From: Gilliamella sp. ESL0441
GTDB lineage: Bacteria > Pseudomonadota > Gammaproteobacteria > Enterobacterales > Orbaceae
Reading direction: 5' to 3'
Length of the DNA stretch: 64,000 nt
Assembly (NCBI RefSeq): GCF_019469185.1
Contig: NZ_CP048264.1
Location: forward strand, 2,046,001-2,110,000
In this document: positions 18,232-27,472 of the stretch, one piece after another
How positions within the stretch are numbered: position 1 is the first letter of the stretch
How the letters are laid out: each line of letters begins with the position of its first letter
The notes under the pieces: model-generated
What the model was told of the DNA's origin: nothing
The model's input: only the letters and a program-made list of their open reading frames with translations
The model's database searches: none
Position numbers and translations under genes: made by a program

Positions 18232-19442
18232 TATTCACCCTCTCTTAATGTGCGATAAGTATCAAATTTAGTTATAGATAATGCTGAGTAGATACATGAA
18301 AGAGGCCCAATAATTAAAGTAAGAATAAACACTATTGTGGCATAGATTAATGCATCTAACAGTGAAATGCTCATACACGGTAAACCAATTGATTGGCAAA
18401 TCAATAAGCTAAATGCATATAACAACACGCCAGAGATGATGATTCCGGCAATAGCGCCTAATGCACTAATAATTAATGATTCACGTAGTAACATGCTGAC
18501 AATATCACGACGTGAGGCGCCTAAAATTCGAAGTAGTCCAATTTCTCGTTTACGCTCATTTAATGTCGAAGAAAAAATGATAAAGATCACCGCAATAGCC
18601 AGTATCCAGAAGGTAGCAGATAAGCTATACACAATGGTCGAAAAACTGTTTAAATATTTAGCTATATTGCTTAACATACCTTTAGTCATAACAAAGTCGA
18701 TATTGTAATCTATAGCATATTTGGGCATGATTTGATTAACGATATCTTTAGGTTGATAATCAGGATTAACCTTGATAAAAATCGATGAGGCATAATTGGT
18801 AAAATGTTCAATATCACCTTCAATTAATTTTGCTTCTTTCATTAAAGATTGTGCCGCTGACATAGTCATAAATACAGAGGTGTCAAACCCCATACCTGTT
18901 GAATCCATTTTTGCTGCCACTCTATAGGGATGATTAAAAAACATAATTTCATCCCCAATATTTGATGTAATTTTTGCGCCAACCACAACTTCATTATCGT
19001 TTAATGGATTAGTTAACTGTGATTGTAACCATGGTTTAATGACAAAATCGCTATGTTGATCAAAGCCAATTAATTGCACTTTGGAGCTACAACATCCAGC
19101 GTTTAACGAAGCGATAAAAAGTTGCGGTGAAATAGATTGTATCCCTTTAATATTTTTGATTTTATCCATTAAATCAACTTTCAAATAGAAACTACTCGGT
19201 TCACCACGCAATAATGCTACTTCAAGATTTTTTTCATAACCATAAGGGACTATCAGGATATCTGCTCCTAAACGATCCGCCATACCTGAAATCCCTAAAC
19301 TCAGGTTTTTCATTAATACACTACCACCGAACAGTGTCGCAGAAAATAGCATGATAATAATAATCAGACAGCAGCTACGAAAAGGTCTACGTTGTATATT
19401 TCGCCATGCTAGATTGGCAATAGTTATAGGAGTTTCTTGCAT
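18231..19442 (-). CDS. FtsX-like ABC permease of the iron operon (third permease)
   Basis: A 403-residue inner-membrane protein with one N-terminal membrane helix (about 18-40), a large periplasmic MacB-type domain and three C-terminal helices that carry the FtsX motif (LNERKREIGLLRILGASRRDI). The periplasmic part has an NAGCCSS segment with adjacent cysteines. It is translationally coupled to the ATPase downstream. The spacing to the DUF4418 gene is 51 bp. It belongs with P19 and FTR1 by operon position. No strong ribosome-binding site precedes the ATG. Confidence 0.85.
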   Translation of the reverse strand: MQETPITIANLAWRNIQRRPFRSCCLIIIIMLFSATLFGGSVLMKNLSLGISGMADRLGADILIVPYGYEKNLEVALLRGEPSSFYLKVDLMDKIKNIKGIQSISPQLFIASLNAGCCSSKVQLIGFDQHSDFVIKPWLQSQLTNPLNDNEVVVGAKITSNIGDEIMFFNHPYRVAAKMDSTGMGFDTSVFMTMSAAQSLMKEAKLIEGDIEHFTNYASSIFIKVNPDYQPKDIVNQIMPKYAIDYNIDFVMTKGMLSNIAKYLNSFSTIVYSLSATFWILAIAVIFIIFSSTLNERKREIGLLRILGASRRDIVSMLLRESLIISALGAIAGIIISGVLLYAFSLLICQSIGLPCMSISLLDALIYATIVFILTLIIGPLSCIYSALSITKFDTYRTLREGE

Positions 19443-19493
19443 GTTTTATGTCCATCTATCTAATATTTTTTTAATGATCTTATTAATTCATAC

Positions 19494-19967
19494 TTAATTT
19501 TTTTTAATGAGTTTATTTAAATAGAGTGAATTAAGTATCGATACAACAAATAAAATACCAGATAACAAAACTAGAGCAGGTTTTGCGCCCATATTACATC
19601 GCATCATCTCGTTTGAGCATACCCCAATTAAAATAGTCGGAATAGCGATAGCCAAAAGTGAAATACACGCTAATGCCATACTTAAACCAAGACGAACAAA
19701 AATTGTCCGACTCAGTAACATTAATGTGCCAATTACTATGATTAATGCACCAATACCTAATTCGGCTCGGGCAGTCCAAAAACACTTCATAATTTTACCG
19801 GCACCTGTATGCATATGCCCAGTATTGGCAACCTGATTGTTTATGCCATGAGCCGTATTGACTAGTGCATCGGGATGAGGACACACAGGTAAAATATAGA
19901 TGGGAAATAGGATAATCATTAATCCAAGAAACACAAAAAATAGTGATAAAATTATTCGATTTTTCAT
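19494..19967 (-). CDS. DUF4418-family membrane protein
   Basis: A 157-residue inner-membrane protein with four predicted helices. The pattern ILPVCPHPD, MKCFWTARAELGIG and IGVCSNEMMRCNMG is characteristic of DUF4418, a family found next to P19-type iron systems and MacB-like permeases. Conserved Cys, His and Met residues lie in the loops and could bind metal; this is inference. It is 12 bp downstream of the ATPase gene and 51 bp upstream of the next permease, so co-transcribed. Function is unknown. Confidence 0.75.
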   Translation of the reverse strand: MKNRIILSLFFVFLGLMIILFPIYILPVCPHPDALVNTAHGINNQVANTGHMHTGAGKIMKCFWTARAELGIGALIIVIGTLMLLSRTIFVRLGLSMALACISLLAIAIPTILIGVCSNEMMRCNMGAKPALVLLSGILFVVSILNSLYLNKLIKKN

Positions 19968-19979
19968 ATCATTAAAGCC

Positions 19980-20642
19980 TTATTTATTATTAATCACACG
20001 TGCCACTTTACCATGCTCTAAAACGACGGTGGTTTGTGCATGTTTTGAGACGTCAACCGAATGCGTTACGACAATAATAGTACTACCTTCTTCGTGTAGC
20101 TGATGAAGTAAGTTCATCACCATTGCTTCATTACTCTCATCTAGATTACCCGTTGGTTCATCGGCTAAAATTAATTTCGGATAGTTAATTAATGCTCGAG
20201 CAATACATAAACGTTGTTGCTCACCGCCTGACAACTGGCGAGGTAAATGCTTAGCTCTTGCTGCCAGCCCTACACGCTCTAATGCTTGCAAAGCTTCCTT
20301 TTCATCTACCATACTATGATAATATTGCGCTATCATGACATTTTCGAGCGCCGTTAAATAAGAGACTAAATGAAATTGCTGAAATATTAATCCAATTTTA
20401 TCTCGGCGAATTTCGGTTAATTGTGGTAATGAGAGTTGAGTAATATCTTGCCCATCAAGTATTACTGATCCAATTGAAGGTTTATCCATACAACCGATAA
20501 TGTTCATCAATGTGGTTTTACCACTCCCTGACGGCCCCATTATCGATAACCATGTTCCTTCTTCGACGGTTAAGTTCACTTCCGATAATGCATGCAGTGA
20601 ACCATAAATTTTAGAGACATTATTAACTTCGAGTATATTCAT
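19980..20642 (-). CDS. ABC transporter ATP-binding protein of the P19/FTR1 iron operon (proximal)
   Basis: A 220-residue LolD/MacB-type ATPase with Walker A GPSGSGKTT near residues 36-44, signature QLSGGEQQR and Walker B LILADEPTGNLDE. It corresponds by position to the ATPase that follows the two permeases in the Campylobacter p19 locus. An AGGA ribosome-binding site precedes the ATG at 20642. It probably energises the two permeases encoded immediately upstream (20652-23097). Confidence 0.88.
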   Translation of the reverse strand: MNILEVNNVSKIYGSLHALSEVNLTVEEGTWLSIMGPSGSGKTTLMNIIGCMDKPSIGSVILDGQDITQLSLPQLTEIRRDKIGLIFQQFHLVSYLTALENVMIAQYYHSMVDEKEALQALERVGLAARAKHLPRQLSGGEQQRLCIARALINYPKLILADEPTGNLDESNEAMVMNLLHQLHEEGSTIIVVTHSVDVSKHAQTTVVLEHGKVARVINNK

Positions 20643-20651
20643 ACTTACATC

Positions 20652-21794
20652 CTATTCGCCACGTAAAACAAGTGCAGGTTCAACTTCAAGCGCTCGTTTT
20701 ACGGGAATTAAACACGCAATGACAGTCACCATAGCTGAAATAACAATTGTTGTTGGGATAAGGTAAAACTCAATCACAATAGATCGACCAAATACATTAG
20801 TGCTTATCACCTGTGCAAATATCATTCCACAAACGACACCTATCATCCCACCGATAATGCCTAAGACTAATCCTTCGGCTAAGAATTCTTTTGCGATACT
20901 TTTATTGTTTGCACCAATTGCTTTTTTCAGTCCAATTTCTTTTCGACGCTCCATGACTACCGTCATCATGGTGGTGGCAACGCATATCATAGTCAGTATT
21001 AGCACCACAAAAGTGACTAAATAAAGTAATGAAGACAATTTACCCAATACGGATGATTCAGATTGTGTTACCCATTTAATTAAGTGAGGGTCGACCGTTG
21101 AAGAGTTTGCTTTTATCCTATCAATATAGTGTTTTAACTCATCTTGTGTGGCTGTAATACTCACTTCTACCACTTCCGCTTTATCTGTATCCTTCAAAAA
21201 CTCCCCTAGATCCTGTAAACCAATAAAAATATAACCATCTTCAGTACGTCCGGTTTTAATAATTCCCGTTATTGTTAACTCTTCGTTGTAGCGTGAGTCT
21301 TGTTTGTTTTTTCCTAAAACCGGCATGGTGCTTCCAATGGTTAATTTGGTAAAGTTTGCAATATCGGTACCGATTAAAATTTCATGGGAATGTTTAGGTA
21401 GTTCGCCTTCAATTTTCCAATAAGGACTTGTTTTCATCACTTGTTCAAAGTCCGTACCAACCATAATATAAGGCTGTTGATTACTGCGAATAGATTCATA
21501 ACGAAACGGGGTAACACCAAGTAGTTTTTCTTTTGGTAATAAACTTACCGCTTTTGAGACATCTTCCATTGTCATCATGGATTGATTATCAGCAGGCATT
21601 AATAACATATTGGCACCATAGGATCGAAACTCTTTTCCCATTTGGCGAGGAATATCATAACAAAGTGTTATCATACCAAGTAAAACTGTTGCCCCTAGTG
21701 CCACACCAAGTAAAGCAATAAGAATACGTGAACGGCGACGAATTAGAGAGCTAAATACTGTTTTAATGATAAAGCGCTGATTTTTATTAATCAT
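20652..21794 (-). CDS. FtsX-like ABC permease of the iron operon (second permease)
   Basis: A 380-residue permease with an N-terminal helix (IALLGVALGATVLLGMITL), a periplasmic domain and three C-terminal helices with MERRKEIGLKKAIGANNKSI, the FtsX cytoplasmic loop. It matches the second of two tandem permeases that follow DUF2318 in p19 iron loci. AAAGGT precedes the ATG. It lies 16 bp after the first permease and 9 bp before its ATPase, so the two permeases and the ATPase form a tight module. Confidence 0.88.
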   Translation of the reverse strand: MINKNQRFIIKTVFSSLIRRRSRILIALLGVALGATVLLGMITLCYDIPRQMGKEFRSYGANMLLMPADNQSMMTMEDVSKAVSLLPKEKLLGVTPFRYESIRSNQQPYIMVGTDFEQVMKTSPYWKIEGELPKHSHEILIGTDIANFTKLTIGSTMPVLGKNKQDSRYNEELTITGIIKTGRTEDGYIFIGLQDLGEFLKDTDKAEVVEVSITATQDELKHYIDRIKANSSTVDPHLIKWVTQSESSVLGKLSSLLYLVTFVVLILTMICVATTMMTVVMERRKEIGLKKAIGANNKSIAKEFLAEGLVLGIIGGMIGVVCGMIFAQVISTNVFGRSIVIEFYLIPTTIVISAMVTVIACLIPVKRALEVEPALVLRGE

Positions 21795-21810
21795 GATTTT
21801 GACCTTTCAA

Positions 21811-23097
21811 TTACCGTCCATGTAAAACATCAGTTGGGCGTAAAAACATCATAAAACGCAATGCTGGTAAACTTCCCATAAACGTAATAAAACTCACCAT
21901 GATGAATACCAATGGAATGATGAGCATTTTAGGCTCAATAAATGAACCAAATACCGTGTGACCAATAATCTGTGCAAAGCCAAGACCAATAAAATAGCCG
22001 AAAACACCACCCAACAAGGCAATAATAAAAATCTCGGTTAAAACTAACATTGCAACAGCTTTATTGGTTGCACCAAGTGCTTTTAAAAGTCCGATTTCAG
22101 TACTACGCTCAATGACATTAGCAGTCACTAAATTAGAAATAGCAAGCGCGGAACAAATTAGTGATAGAACCGTTAATAAAAGCATTAATAACTGCGTTTT
22201 TTGTAAAATAGATCCCTCAGATTCGGCGACTTGCATAATGGCTTTTACTCGCACATCTGGCATCAACTCTTCTATTTGATAGGCAATCGAACTAATATAT
22301 GCTGTACAATACCATGTATCCCATTCTGCTCTTGATAAGCTATTAGGATCTTGCGCTGCTTTTCGAGCCAATTCATTTTCAGGCGTCGTTAGCGCACTCA
22401 CTTCGATCCGTTCAACAAGACCATTTTTATTTGCTAAGTTTTGCGCAACAGGAAGGGAAACATAAAGTTGAGAATCCTCAACTCCACCACTATGAAAAAT
22501 ATTATTGATGGTTAATGTAATCGTATTTTTAGTTTGCGGCGAAATCAGTTCAATCGTATCACCGATTTTTAAATTCCACTGTTTAGCGACTGTCTCGCCA
22601 ACCATTACACCATGCAAGTTATCATCTTGCATGGGGCTTCCTTCAATTGTCCACCATGACTTCATCGCTAACATCCCCGTATCCACTTCATCACCTGTTG
22701 GTATGTTAAGATGCTTATTGAACCATGTTCCAATAAGCGTAATTGGCTTACCATTAAAGGTTGCTTGAGTGGTTAAATACGGGGTAAAATCAACAATATT
22801 ATATGCCCAGAAGATCATTTTTATTTTGACTAAATCATCTTGCTTAATATATTGAATAGAGGCTTGATTTTCAGCATTTTCAATTTGATACAGTTCACTG
22901 ACTAAAGCCGTACTACGCGGCACGATGTTTAAATTAGCGCCATAAGCTTTGAGTTCTTGATTCACTTTATCTCCCACGTCAAACATTACATTTAACATGG
23001 CGGTTGCTAACGATACCCCTAAAGCAACGGTTAATGCTATCAAAAACAGCTTCTTTTTTTGACGAACTAATACACTTAGTAACATTCTGTGAAACAT
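21811..23097 (-). CDS. FtsX-like ABC permease of the iron operon (first permease)
   Basis: A 428-residue permease with an N-terminal membrane helix (about 16-36), a long periplasmic domain with WFNKHLNIP and WWTIEGSP segments, and C-terminal helices bearing VIERSTEIGLLKALGATNKAV. It is paired with the 380-residue permease downstream, as in the Campylobacter p19 cluster. It begins 23 bp after the DUF2318 gene. The ATP-driven substrate is not known. Confidence 0.88.
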   Translation of the reverse strand: MFHRMLLSVLVRQKKKLFLIALTVALGVSLATAMLNVMFDVGDKVNQELKAYGANLNIVPRSTALVSELYQIENAENQASIQYIKQDDLVKIKMIFWAYNIVDFTPYLTTQATFNGKPITLIGTWFNKHLNIPTGDEVDTGMLAMKSWWTIEGSPMQDDNLHGVMVGETVAKQWNLKIGDTIELISPQTKNTITLTINNIFHSGGVEDSQLYVSLPVAQNLANKNGLVERIEVSALTTPENELARKAAQDPNSLSRAEWDTWYCTAYISSIAYQIEELMPDVRVKAIMQVAESEGSILQKTQLLMLLLTVLSLICSALAISNLVTANVIERSTEIGLLKALGATNKAVAMLVLTEIFIIALLGGVFGYFIGLGFAQIIGHTVFGSFIEPKMLIIPLVFIMVSFITFMGSLPALRFMMFLRPTDVLHGR

Positions 23098-23120
23098 ATC
23101 TTCTTCCTTTGGAAAAACTT

Positions 23121-24371
23121 CTACTTAAAGCGAGTTTTTTCTGCTTCAAGGTGAGCGGTGCGAATCACCATATTTCCGTCAATAATCTCATATTTAAGTG
23201 GAACTGGATTACAGCCACCTGAAAATCCGATAGTGGCAATATTCATAACCACATCACATAAAATACAAACCACTTGATTGCCACGCTGATAATAGCCACT
23301 TGCTCCACAAATATCACATGCATCAAACCCAACGCCATAAGCATTCTCACTTTTCTTGATAACGATAAAACGAATTAACGTACCGTCGGATGCTTGAAAG
23401 CCATATCGATGTAAATTACCATCATTGACTTGAGTAAGAGGAATAACAATTAACCCCTCTTTATTTGCAGAAACAGGCTCAGCTGGCGTTAACTCCACCC
23501 CTTTTTCAAAGATATAACGCGCACGTGTAACGGTATAAGCGGTCATTGCTATGCCAGCCATGAGTAGTAACGAGGTTCTTCTATCTGTGCGTAGCTGTGC
23601 TTTGATTTTGCGGATTTGAGCCGGATTACTCCCGACTAAAGAAGTTGTTTTAGATTTTATATATAAAACAATCGTGATTAACAGCACAATTGCCATAAAA
23701 ATAAATGTAAACAAATTGACATGTGCCAGAATAAAAATAACTAAATCCATCATCCATTTTTGTGTGGAGATGAGACGTCTGACAATTAAAATTTGAAGAA
23801 GATTAATACTATTTGCAATCGTATAGATCACAATAGATAAATAGGCAATAACAATAACAAATTTAGTCGGTAAACGACCACATATTCGATAAGTAAACCG
23901 ACCAATAAAAAAAACTAACAATAGTGCAAATCCATAACCAATCCATTTGAACAGATAATCATTATTAAAAATAGATTCCATTCCAACATCGAATTCAAAA
24001 GGAAAAAGTATTAAATTTGGTAGACACTGAGCAGTAATTAAACCAATAGCAAATACAGATAACCCTATTAATAAGTGCTGATAAATTGGTCTTGATGAAC
24101 GCATTCGAATAAGGATGATGATTAACAATGGAAGAGTAATAACTAACCAAAAAATAATGATACCAAGATCGTAATACTCACGAACAGCAAAACCTGTGTT
24201 ACGTTTCAAAATGGCATAGGATAATGCAGCAATAAATCCCGAAATACTACCAATAACGATAAATGTTTTTATATGAAGGGTATTGAATTTATAAATTAGC
24301 GCACAAACTAACGCTATCATAATTGCAGGGACAAAAGTATTATCGGTGATGTTGATCAGGTATTGAAGCAT
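23121..24371 (-). CDS. DUF2318 membrane protein of the P19/FTR1 iron system
   Basis: A 416-residue polytopic inner-membrane protein (about eight helices in residues 1-280) with a C-terminal DUF2318 domain. The domain has VGFDACDICGASGYYQRGNQ, VCILCDVVMN and the GGCNPVPLKYEI signature. The two CxxC pairs and the final Cys suggest metal or Fe-S binding or redox exchange, consistent with proposals that P19 systems handle iron redox state. It follows P19 by 99 bp containing a strong hairpin and precedes the first permease by 23 bp. Confidence 0.88.
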   Translation of the reverse strand: MLQYLINITDNTFVPAIMIALVCALIYKFNTLHIKTFIVIGSISGFIAALSYAILKRNTGFAVREYYDLGIIIFWLVITLPLLIIILIRMRSSRPIYQHLLIGLSVFAIGLITAQCLPNLILFPFEFDVGMESIFNNDYLFKWIGYGFALLLVFFIGRFTYRICGRLPTKFVIVIAYLSIVIYTIANSINLLQILIVRRLISTQKWMMDLVIFILAHVNLFTFIFMAIVLLITIVLYIKSKTTSLVGSNPAQIRKIKAQLRTDRRTSLLLMAGIAMTAYTVTRARYIFEKGVELTPAEPVSANKEGLIVIPLTQVNDGNLHRYGFQASDGTLIRFIVIKKSENAYGVGFDACDICGASGYYQRGNQVVCILCDVVMNIATIGFSGGCNPVPLKYEIIDGNMVIRTAHLEAEKTRFK

Positions 24372-24396
24372 AATGATTGCCTAATTATTGCTATTT

Positions 24397-24427
24397 ATTA
24401 TTGACGAGCGTTAAACTCGTCAATAAT
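24397..24427. other. Perfect 12-bp intercistronic hairpin between the P19 and DUF2318 genes
   Basis: ATTATTGACGAG (24397-24408) pairs with CTCGTCAATAAT (24416-24427) around a 7-base loop. On the minus strand it is followed by AAATAG rather than T residues, so it looks like an mRNA-stabilising or attenuating structure and not a full terminator. Confidence 0.6.
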
Positions 24428-24470
24428 CTAGTACTTTATTACTCATTATTTCGATTTGGTTAAATGAAAA

Positions 24471-25034
24471 TTACCAAGCTCGTGGGATGTAATCAAAGTC
24501 CCAAGAAACTTCAATTGGTTTACTCCAAAAACGGCCTTCAACACCGGTTTCTTTATCTACATGTAATAAATAGCCTTGTTTTTCAGGATTTTCGATAGTG
24601 AAGGTTACTTTATATTTGCCAGCACCATCAAGTTTAATATTATTACCATAGTGAGGACCATCAGAAGCATTCATCGGCATAAAATTGCCTTCAATTGTTT
24701 TATCGCTACCTTGCTTCTGAATTTTATATTTAACCGTTAGATAAGGGATGAAATCACCCACGCCATAGCCTAATTTATTTCCTTCAGCAGCCGAAATATC
24801 TGCTTCTAGATGCATATCAGATTTTGAAGCTGGAAGTCCCCCCATTCCAGCGGGTTCCATATCTACTGGTTGGAAATAAACTGCGCCAATGTGCAAAGGC
24901 CCTACTGTCACTTCATCACCGATTGGAAATTCTTCAAAACCTTTTTGCTCACCTGGAGCTGGTGCTGCAGCATAAGCAATTGAAGATAATGCCAGTATTG
25001 ATGAAATCCCTGCGGTTAATAATACTTTTTTCAT
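24471..25034 (-). CDS. Periplasmic P19-family iron-binding protein (Tpd/FetP type)
   Basis: A 187-residue protein with a clear signal peptide (MKKVLLTAG through SIAYA, cleavage about residue 22). The mature part has the P19 hallmarks: GPLHIGAVYFQPVDMEP, SDMHLEADI, and MPMNASDGPHYGNN. P19 proteins are periplasmic dimers that bind copper and iron through His, Met and Glu and work with FTR1 in iron uptake. Strong ribosome-binding site GAGGAG. It lies between FTR1 and DUF2318, in the same order as Campylobacter p19 and the E. coli FetM-FetP loci. It would deliver iron to the FTR1 permease. Confidence 0.92.
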   Translation of the reverse strand: MKKVLLTAGISSILALSSIAYAAAPAPGEQKGFEEFPIGDEVTVGPLHIGAVYFQPVDMEPAGMGGLPASKSDMHLEADISAAEGNKLGYGVGDFIPYLTVKYKIQKQGSDKTIEGNFMPMNASDGPHYGNNIKLDGAGKYKVTFTIENPEKQGYLLHVDKETGVEGRFWSKPIEVSWDFDYIPRAW

Positions 25035-25110
25035 TGAAAACTCCTCTAATTTTTTAACTACTTTTTATTACAAATAAACTAAATTGCTATCGCTACCAAT
25101 ACTTGCTTGT

Positions 25111-26319
25111 TTAATGTTTTTTCCGTTTTTTATTATAATTTGTTTTGTAGTACAAAATGGACAATGCAACAACCATCACCATAAATAATTGTGGAGCTAA
25201 TGTTTCAGCAGTTGGATATATTCCCAGCACTTCAATTGAGTGAACATAATCAACTGGAGTAACCTGAATAATATCTGCTTCTTGTAACTCCTTGACTCCA
25301 CCACCGGCAAAAGCAATAGCCATGATATACATTAAGATACTTGTACCAATGAAAAATGGTTTAAGAGGTAATTTCATTGTTCCATAACGAATGACAATAA
25401 AAATTACCGCCAACACTAATGCCCCAAGTGCTAGACCATACCAAACCATATCCATGTGTTCTTTACTTTCGCTCAACATTGCTTGATAGAATAAGATTGT
25501 TTCAGCCCCCTCGCGGAAAACCGCTAAAAAGGCAGCAAATCCCAGCGCAATACTACTACCTGAAGATATAGCACTTTTGACCTTATCTTCTACATAATTT
25601 TTCCAAGCTTCTGCTTCAGCTTTTGAGAACATCCAGTTACTAATGAAAAATAAGACGATTGTCGCGGTTAACATTGCGACACCTTCAATAATCTCTTGAT
25701 TAGCACCGCTAAGATTGACAATAGAATTAAGTGCTATTGCAGCAAGAACACTAGCAAAAACGGCAAAAAGTGAACTCATATAGACCACTTTTACCATACG
25801 GATATTTCCAGAACGCACTAGGTAGGCCGAGATAGCAGCAATCACTAATATTGCTTCTAATCCTTCCCTAAAGATGATGATAAAGGAAGCTAATAGTACA
25901 CTCCAACCACTCTCTTTTTTACCGTCTAATTCGTTAGCATCTTCATGAAGCATTTTTAAAATGACATCGATTTCAGCACGAACAGTTTTATTTGGTGCAC
26001 CATCAGACATTAAACGCTTAATTTTTGCGAATTGATATTCAGTATCGGTTCCACGCTTACCTGAAATATAAGACATAACGGCGCGTTCAACACCGTGTTT
26101 TTCATAAAAACCAAAATAAGCATTATTAACGCGAGCTTTAGCCTTTTCAGGATCTTTCATAAAATAAATATCATAGGCATCATTAAGAATGACATCCATT
26201 TCGTCAATAATCGCATTCCATGTCTCATATTTTTTTTCAACTGCATAAGATGAAGAAACAAAAGCAACGACGCTAACAAAAAATAGCAATGTTAGCGTTA
26301 AATATTTTTTCACAGCCAT
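25111..26319 (-). CDS. FTR1-family iron permease
   Basis: High-affinity iron permease of the inner membrane, 402 residues. A signal-like first helix ends near AVSSSYA, then a helical periplasmic stretch (27-135) and seven helices follow. The two REGxE iron-coordination motifs are present: REGLE at 151-155 and REGAE at 269-273. The periplasmic domain is shorter than in E. coli FetM. Only 6 bp separate it from the nitroreductase-like gene upstream, and GAGG lies just before the ATG. It is the likely transport channel for the system. Confidence 0.93.
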   Translation of the reverse strand: MAVKKYLTLTLLFFVSVVAFVSSSYAVEKKYETWNAIIDEMDVILNDAYDIYFMKDPEKAKARVNNAYFGFYEKHGVERAVMSYISGKRGTDTEYQFAKIKRLMSDGAPNKTVRAEIDVILKMLHEDANELDGKKESGWSVLLASFIIIFREGLEAILVIAAISAYLVRSGNIRMVKVVYMSSLFAVFASVLAAIALNSIVNLSGANQEIIEGVAMLTATIVLFFISNWMFSKAEAEAWKNYVEDKVKSAISSGSSIALGFAAFLAVFREGAETILFYQAMLSESKEHMDMVWYGLALGALVLAVIFIVIRYGTMKLPLKPFFIGTSILMYIMAIAFAGGGVKELQEADIIQVTPVDYVHSIEVLGIYPTAETLAPQLFMVMVVALSILYYKTNYNKKRKKH

Positions 26320-26325
26320 AACCTC

Positions 26326-26964
26326 TTATTTTCCTAATAACATCAAACCTATTGGTTTATTGTCTGAAGGTAACTGTAATTCTTGACTAATAACGTCTGG
26401 TTTAATGGCGTGTATATAACGTGCACTTAAGTCCAAAGCAGCTGAAGCTAAGTAGATGTTTTGACTCATTGCACCTACAGCAATATTACCAAAATTATTA
26501 GCTTTTTCTTCTTTGATATTATTAAATGCAGCTGAATCAGTAACAAAAATCAGCACATAATTAGCTCGTTTTACAAAATTTTGTAAACCGACATCGGCTC
26601 GAATATCTTTATTGTTTATTTCTTTTAGATAATGCCCTTCCCACTCATACAAAAAGGTTCCTTTTTCGCTTGCTACATAAATTCTTACATAAGGTTGTTT
26701 ACCCGTACCCATTGGAACAGTCCAGCCCGTTGTTCCTCGATTTAAACCACTTGCGGCCCAGAGCACAGTAGAGAGTTCTTCATCCGAAATTTGTCCATTA
26801 GGAAAACCAGGACCTGGTGTTGATGACCGTTTTTTTAAACTTTCAAATAAGCTCATTCCATCTTTTGTTTGAGGAGCAGGTAAAGTAATATCGGCATAAC
26901 ATAGAGAGATAGAAAATAATGATGAGAATAAAATGACTACTATTTTTCGCATAATATACTGCAT
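26326..26964 (-). CDS. Exported nitroreductase-like flavoprotein heading the iron operon
   Basis: The ATG at 26964 (212 residues) is chosen because AGAGGT lies directly upstream; the ATG at 26979 lacks a ribosome-binding site. A signal peptide (VVILFSSLFSISLCYA) predicts export, with cleavage before Asp. The mature part resembles the SagB/nitroreductase fold (LKKRSS, DEELSTVLWAASGLNR, then NIAVGAMSQNIYLASAALDL and GLMLLGK). These enzymes usually bind FMN in the cytoplasm, so an exported copy next to FTR1 and P19 is notable and could act on iron or its ligands in the periplasm. That is speculation. It is first in the operon behind a Fur-like promoter. Confidence 0.78.
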   Translation of the reverse strand: MQYIMRKIVVILFSSLFSISLCYADITLPAPQTKDGMSLFESLKKRSSTPGPGFPNGQISDEELSTVLWAASGLNRGTTGWTVPMGTGKQPYVRIYVASEKGTFLYEWEGHYLKEINNKDIRADVGLQNFVKRANYVLIFVTDSAAFNNIKEEKANNFGNIAVGAMSQNIYLASAALDLSARYIHAIKPDVISQELQLPSDNKPIGLMLLGK

Positions 26965-27002
26965 AATTACCTCTGACATTTTTGTAATCTAATGGAGGTG
27001 CT

Positions 27003-27056
27003 ATCTTATTGCTAATAATTCCAATTATCAATACAAACTATCATTTTTATCATTAA
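27003..27056 (-). promoter_or_regulatory. Iron operon promoter with Fur-like boxes
   Basis: On the minus strand TTGATA (27031-27026) and TAAGAT (27008-27003) are spaced 17 bp apart. Between and overlapping them, 27029-27011 reads GATAATTGGAATTATTAGC, which matches 14 of 19 positions of the Fur consensus GATAATGATAATCATTATC. A second weaker stretch with two ATGATA motifs lies at 27056-27038. Transcription would start near 26996. The match is seen; regulation by Fur is inference that fits the operon function. Confidence 0.65.
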
Positions 27057-27446
27057 AGTAATAAGAAAATTAGCGATAATTTCTTAACATATTGATTTGT
27101 AATCATCTATTTTAAAAAAAGATTTCATGCCTTAAATCCTATTAAATTACCTTTACTTAAATTTTTTATAACAACTCATATCTTATTTATTACTGAAATG
27201 TTATATACACTTTGTATGAGGTTTTACTCGATTGACTGATGACTATGAAAATTTTGTATCACAACACTTTATTATCATTAACACTATTTTTTATTCAAAA
27301 TTAAAATGCTTTTTATCGAAATCTCTGTTTGCAGGCTTGGGACATTATTAGAAGATTTTTTGGAAAATAGATTTTTATGAGTAAAGGCACACAAGAATAT
27401 AAAAAATCTGCCACAAGTTGAATTTAATTCATTTGCTTCGTAAAAT
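27057..27446. other. AT-rich intergenic region, no feature recognised
   Basis: About 390 bp between the iron operon promoter and yhcC. I see no coding frame with a credible start, no RNA gene and no marked hairpin. It must contain the yhcC promoter, which is not obvious. Confidence 0.4.
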
Positions 27447-27468
27447 AGCCAAAATTTTATTTTTGGCT
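27447..27468 (+). promoter_or_regulatory. Hairpin over the yhcC ribosome-binding region
   Basis: AGCCAAAA (27447-27454) pairs with TTTTGGCT (27461-27468) with a 6-base loop, ending 4 bases before the yhcC ATG. It occupies the place where a Shine-Dalgarno would lie (only GG at 27465-27466), so it may limit or regulate translation. Confidence 0.45.
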
Positions 27469-27472
27469 GATT

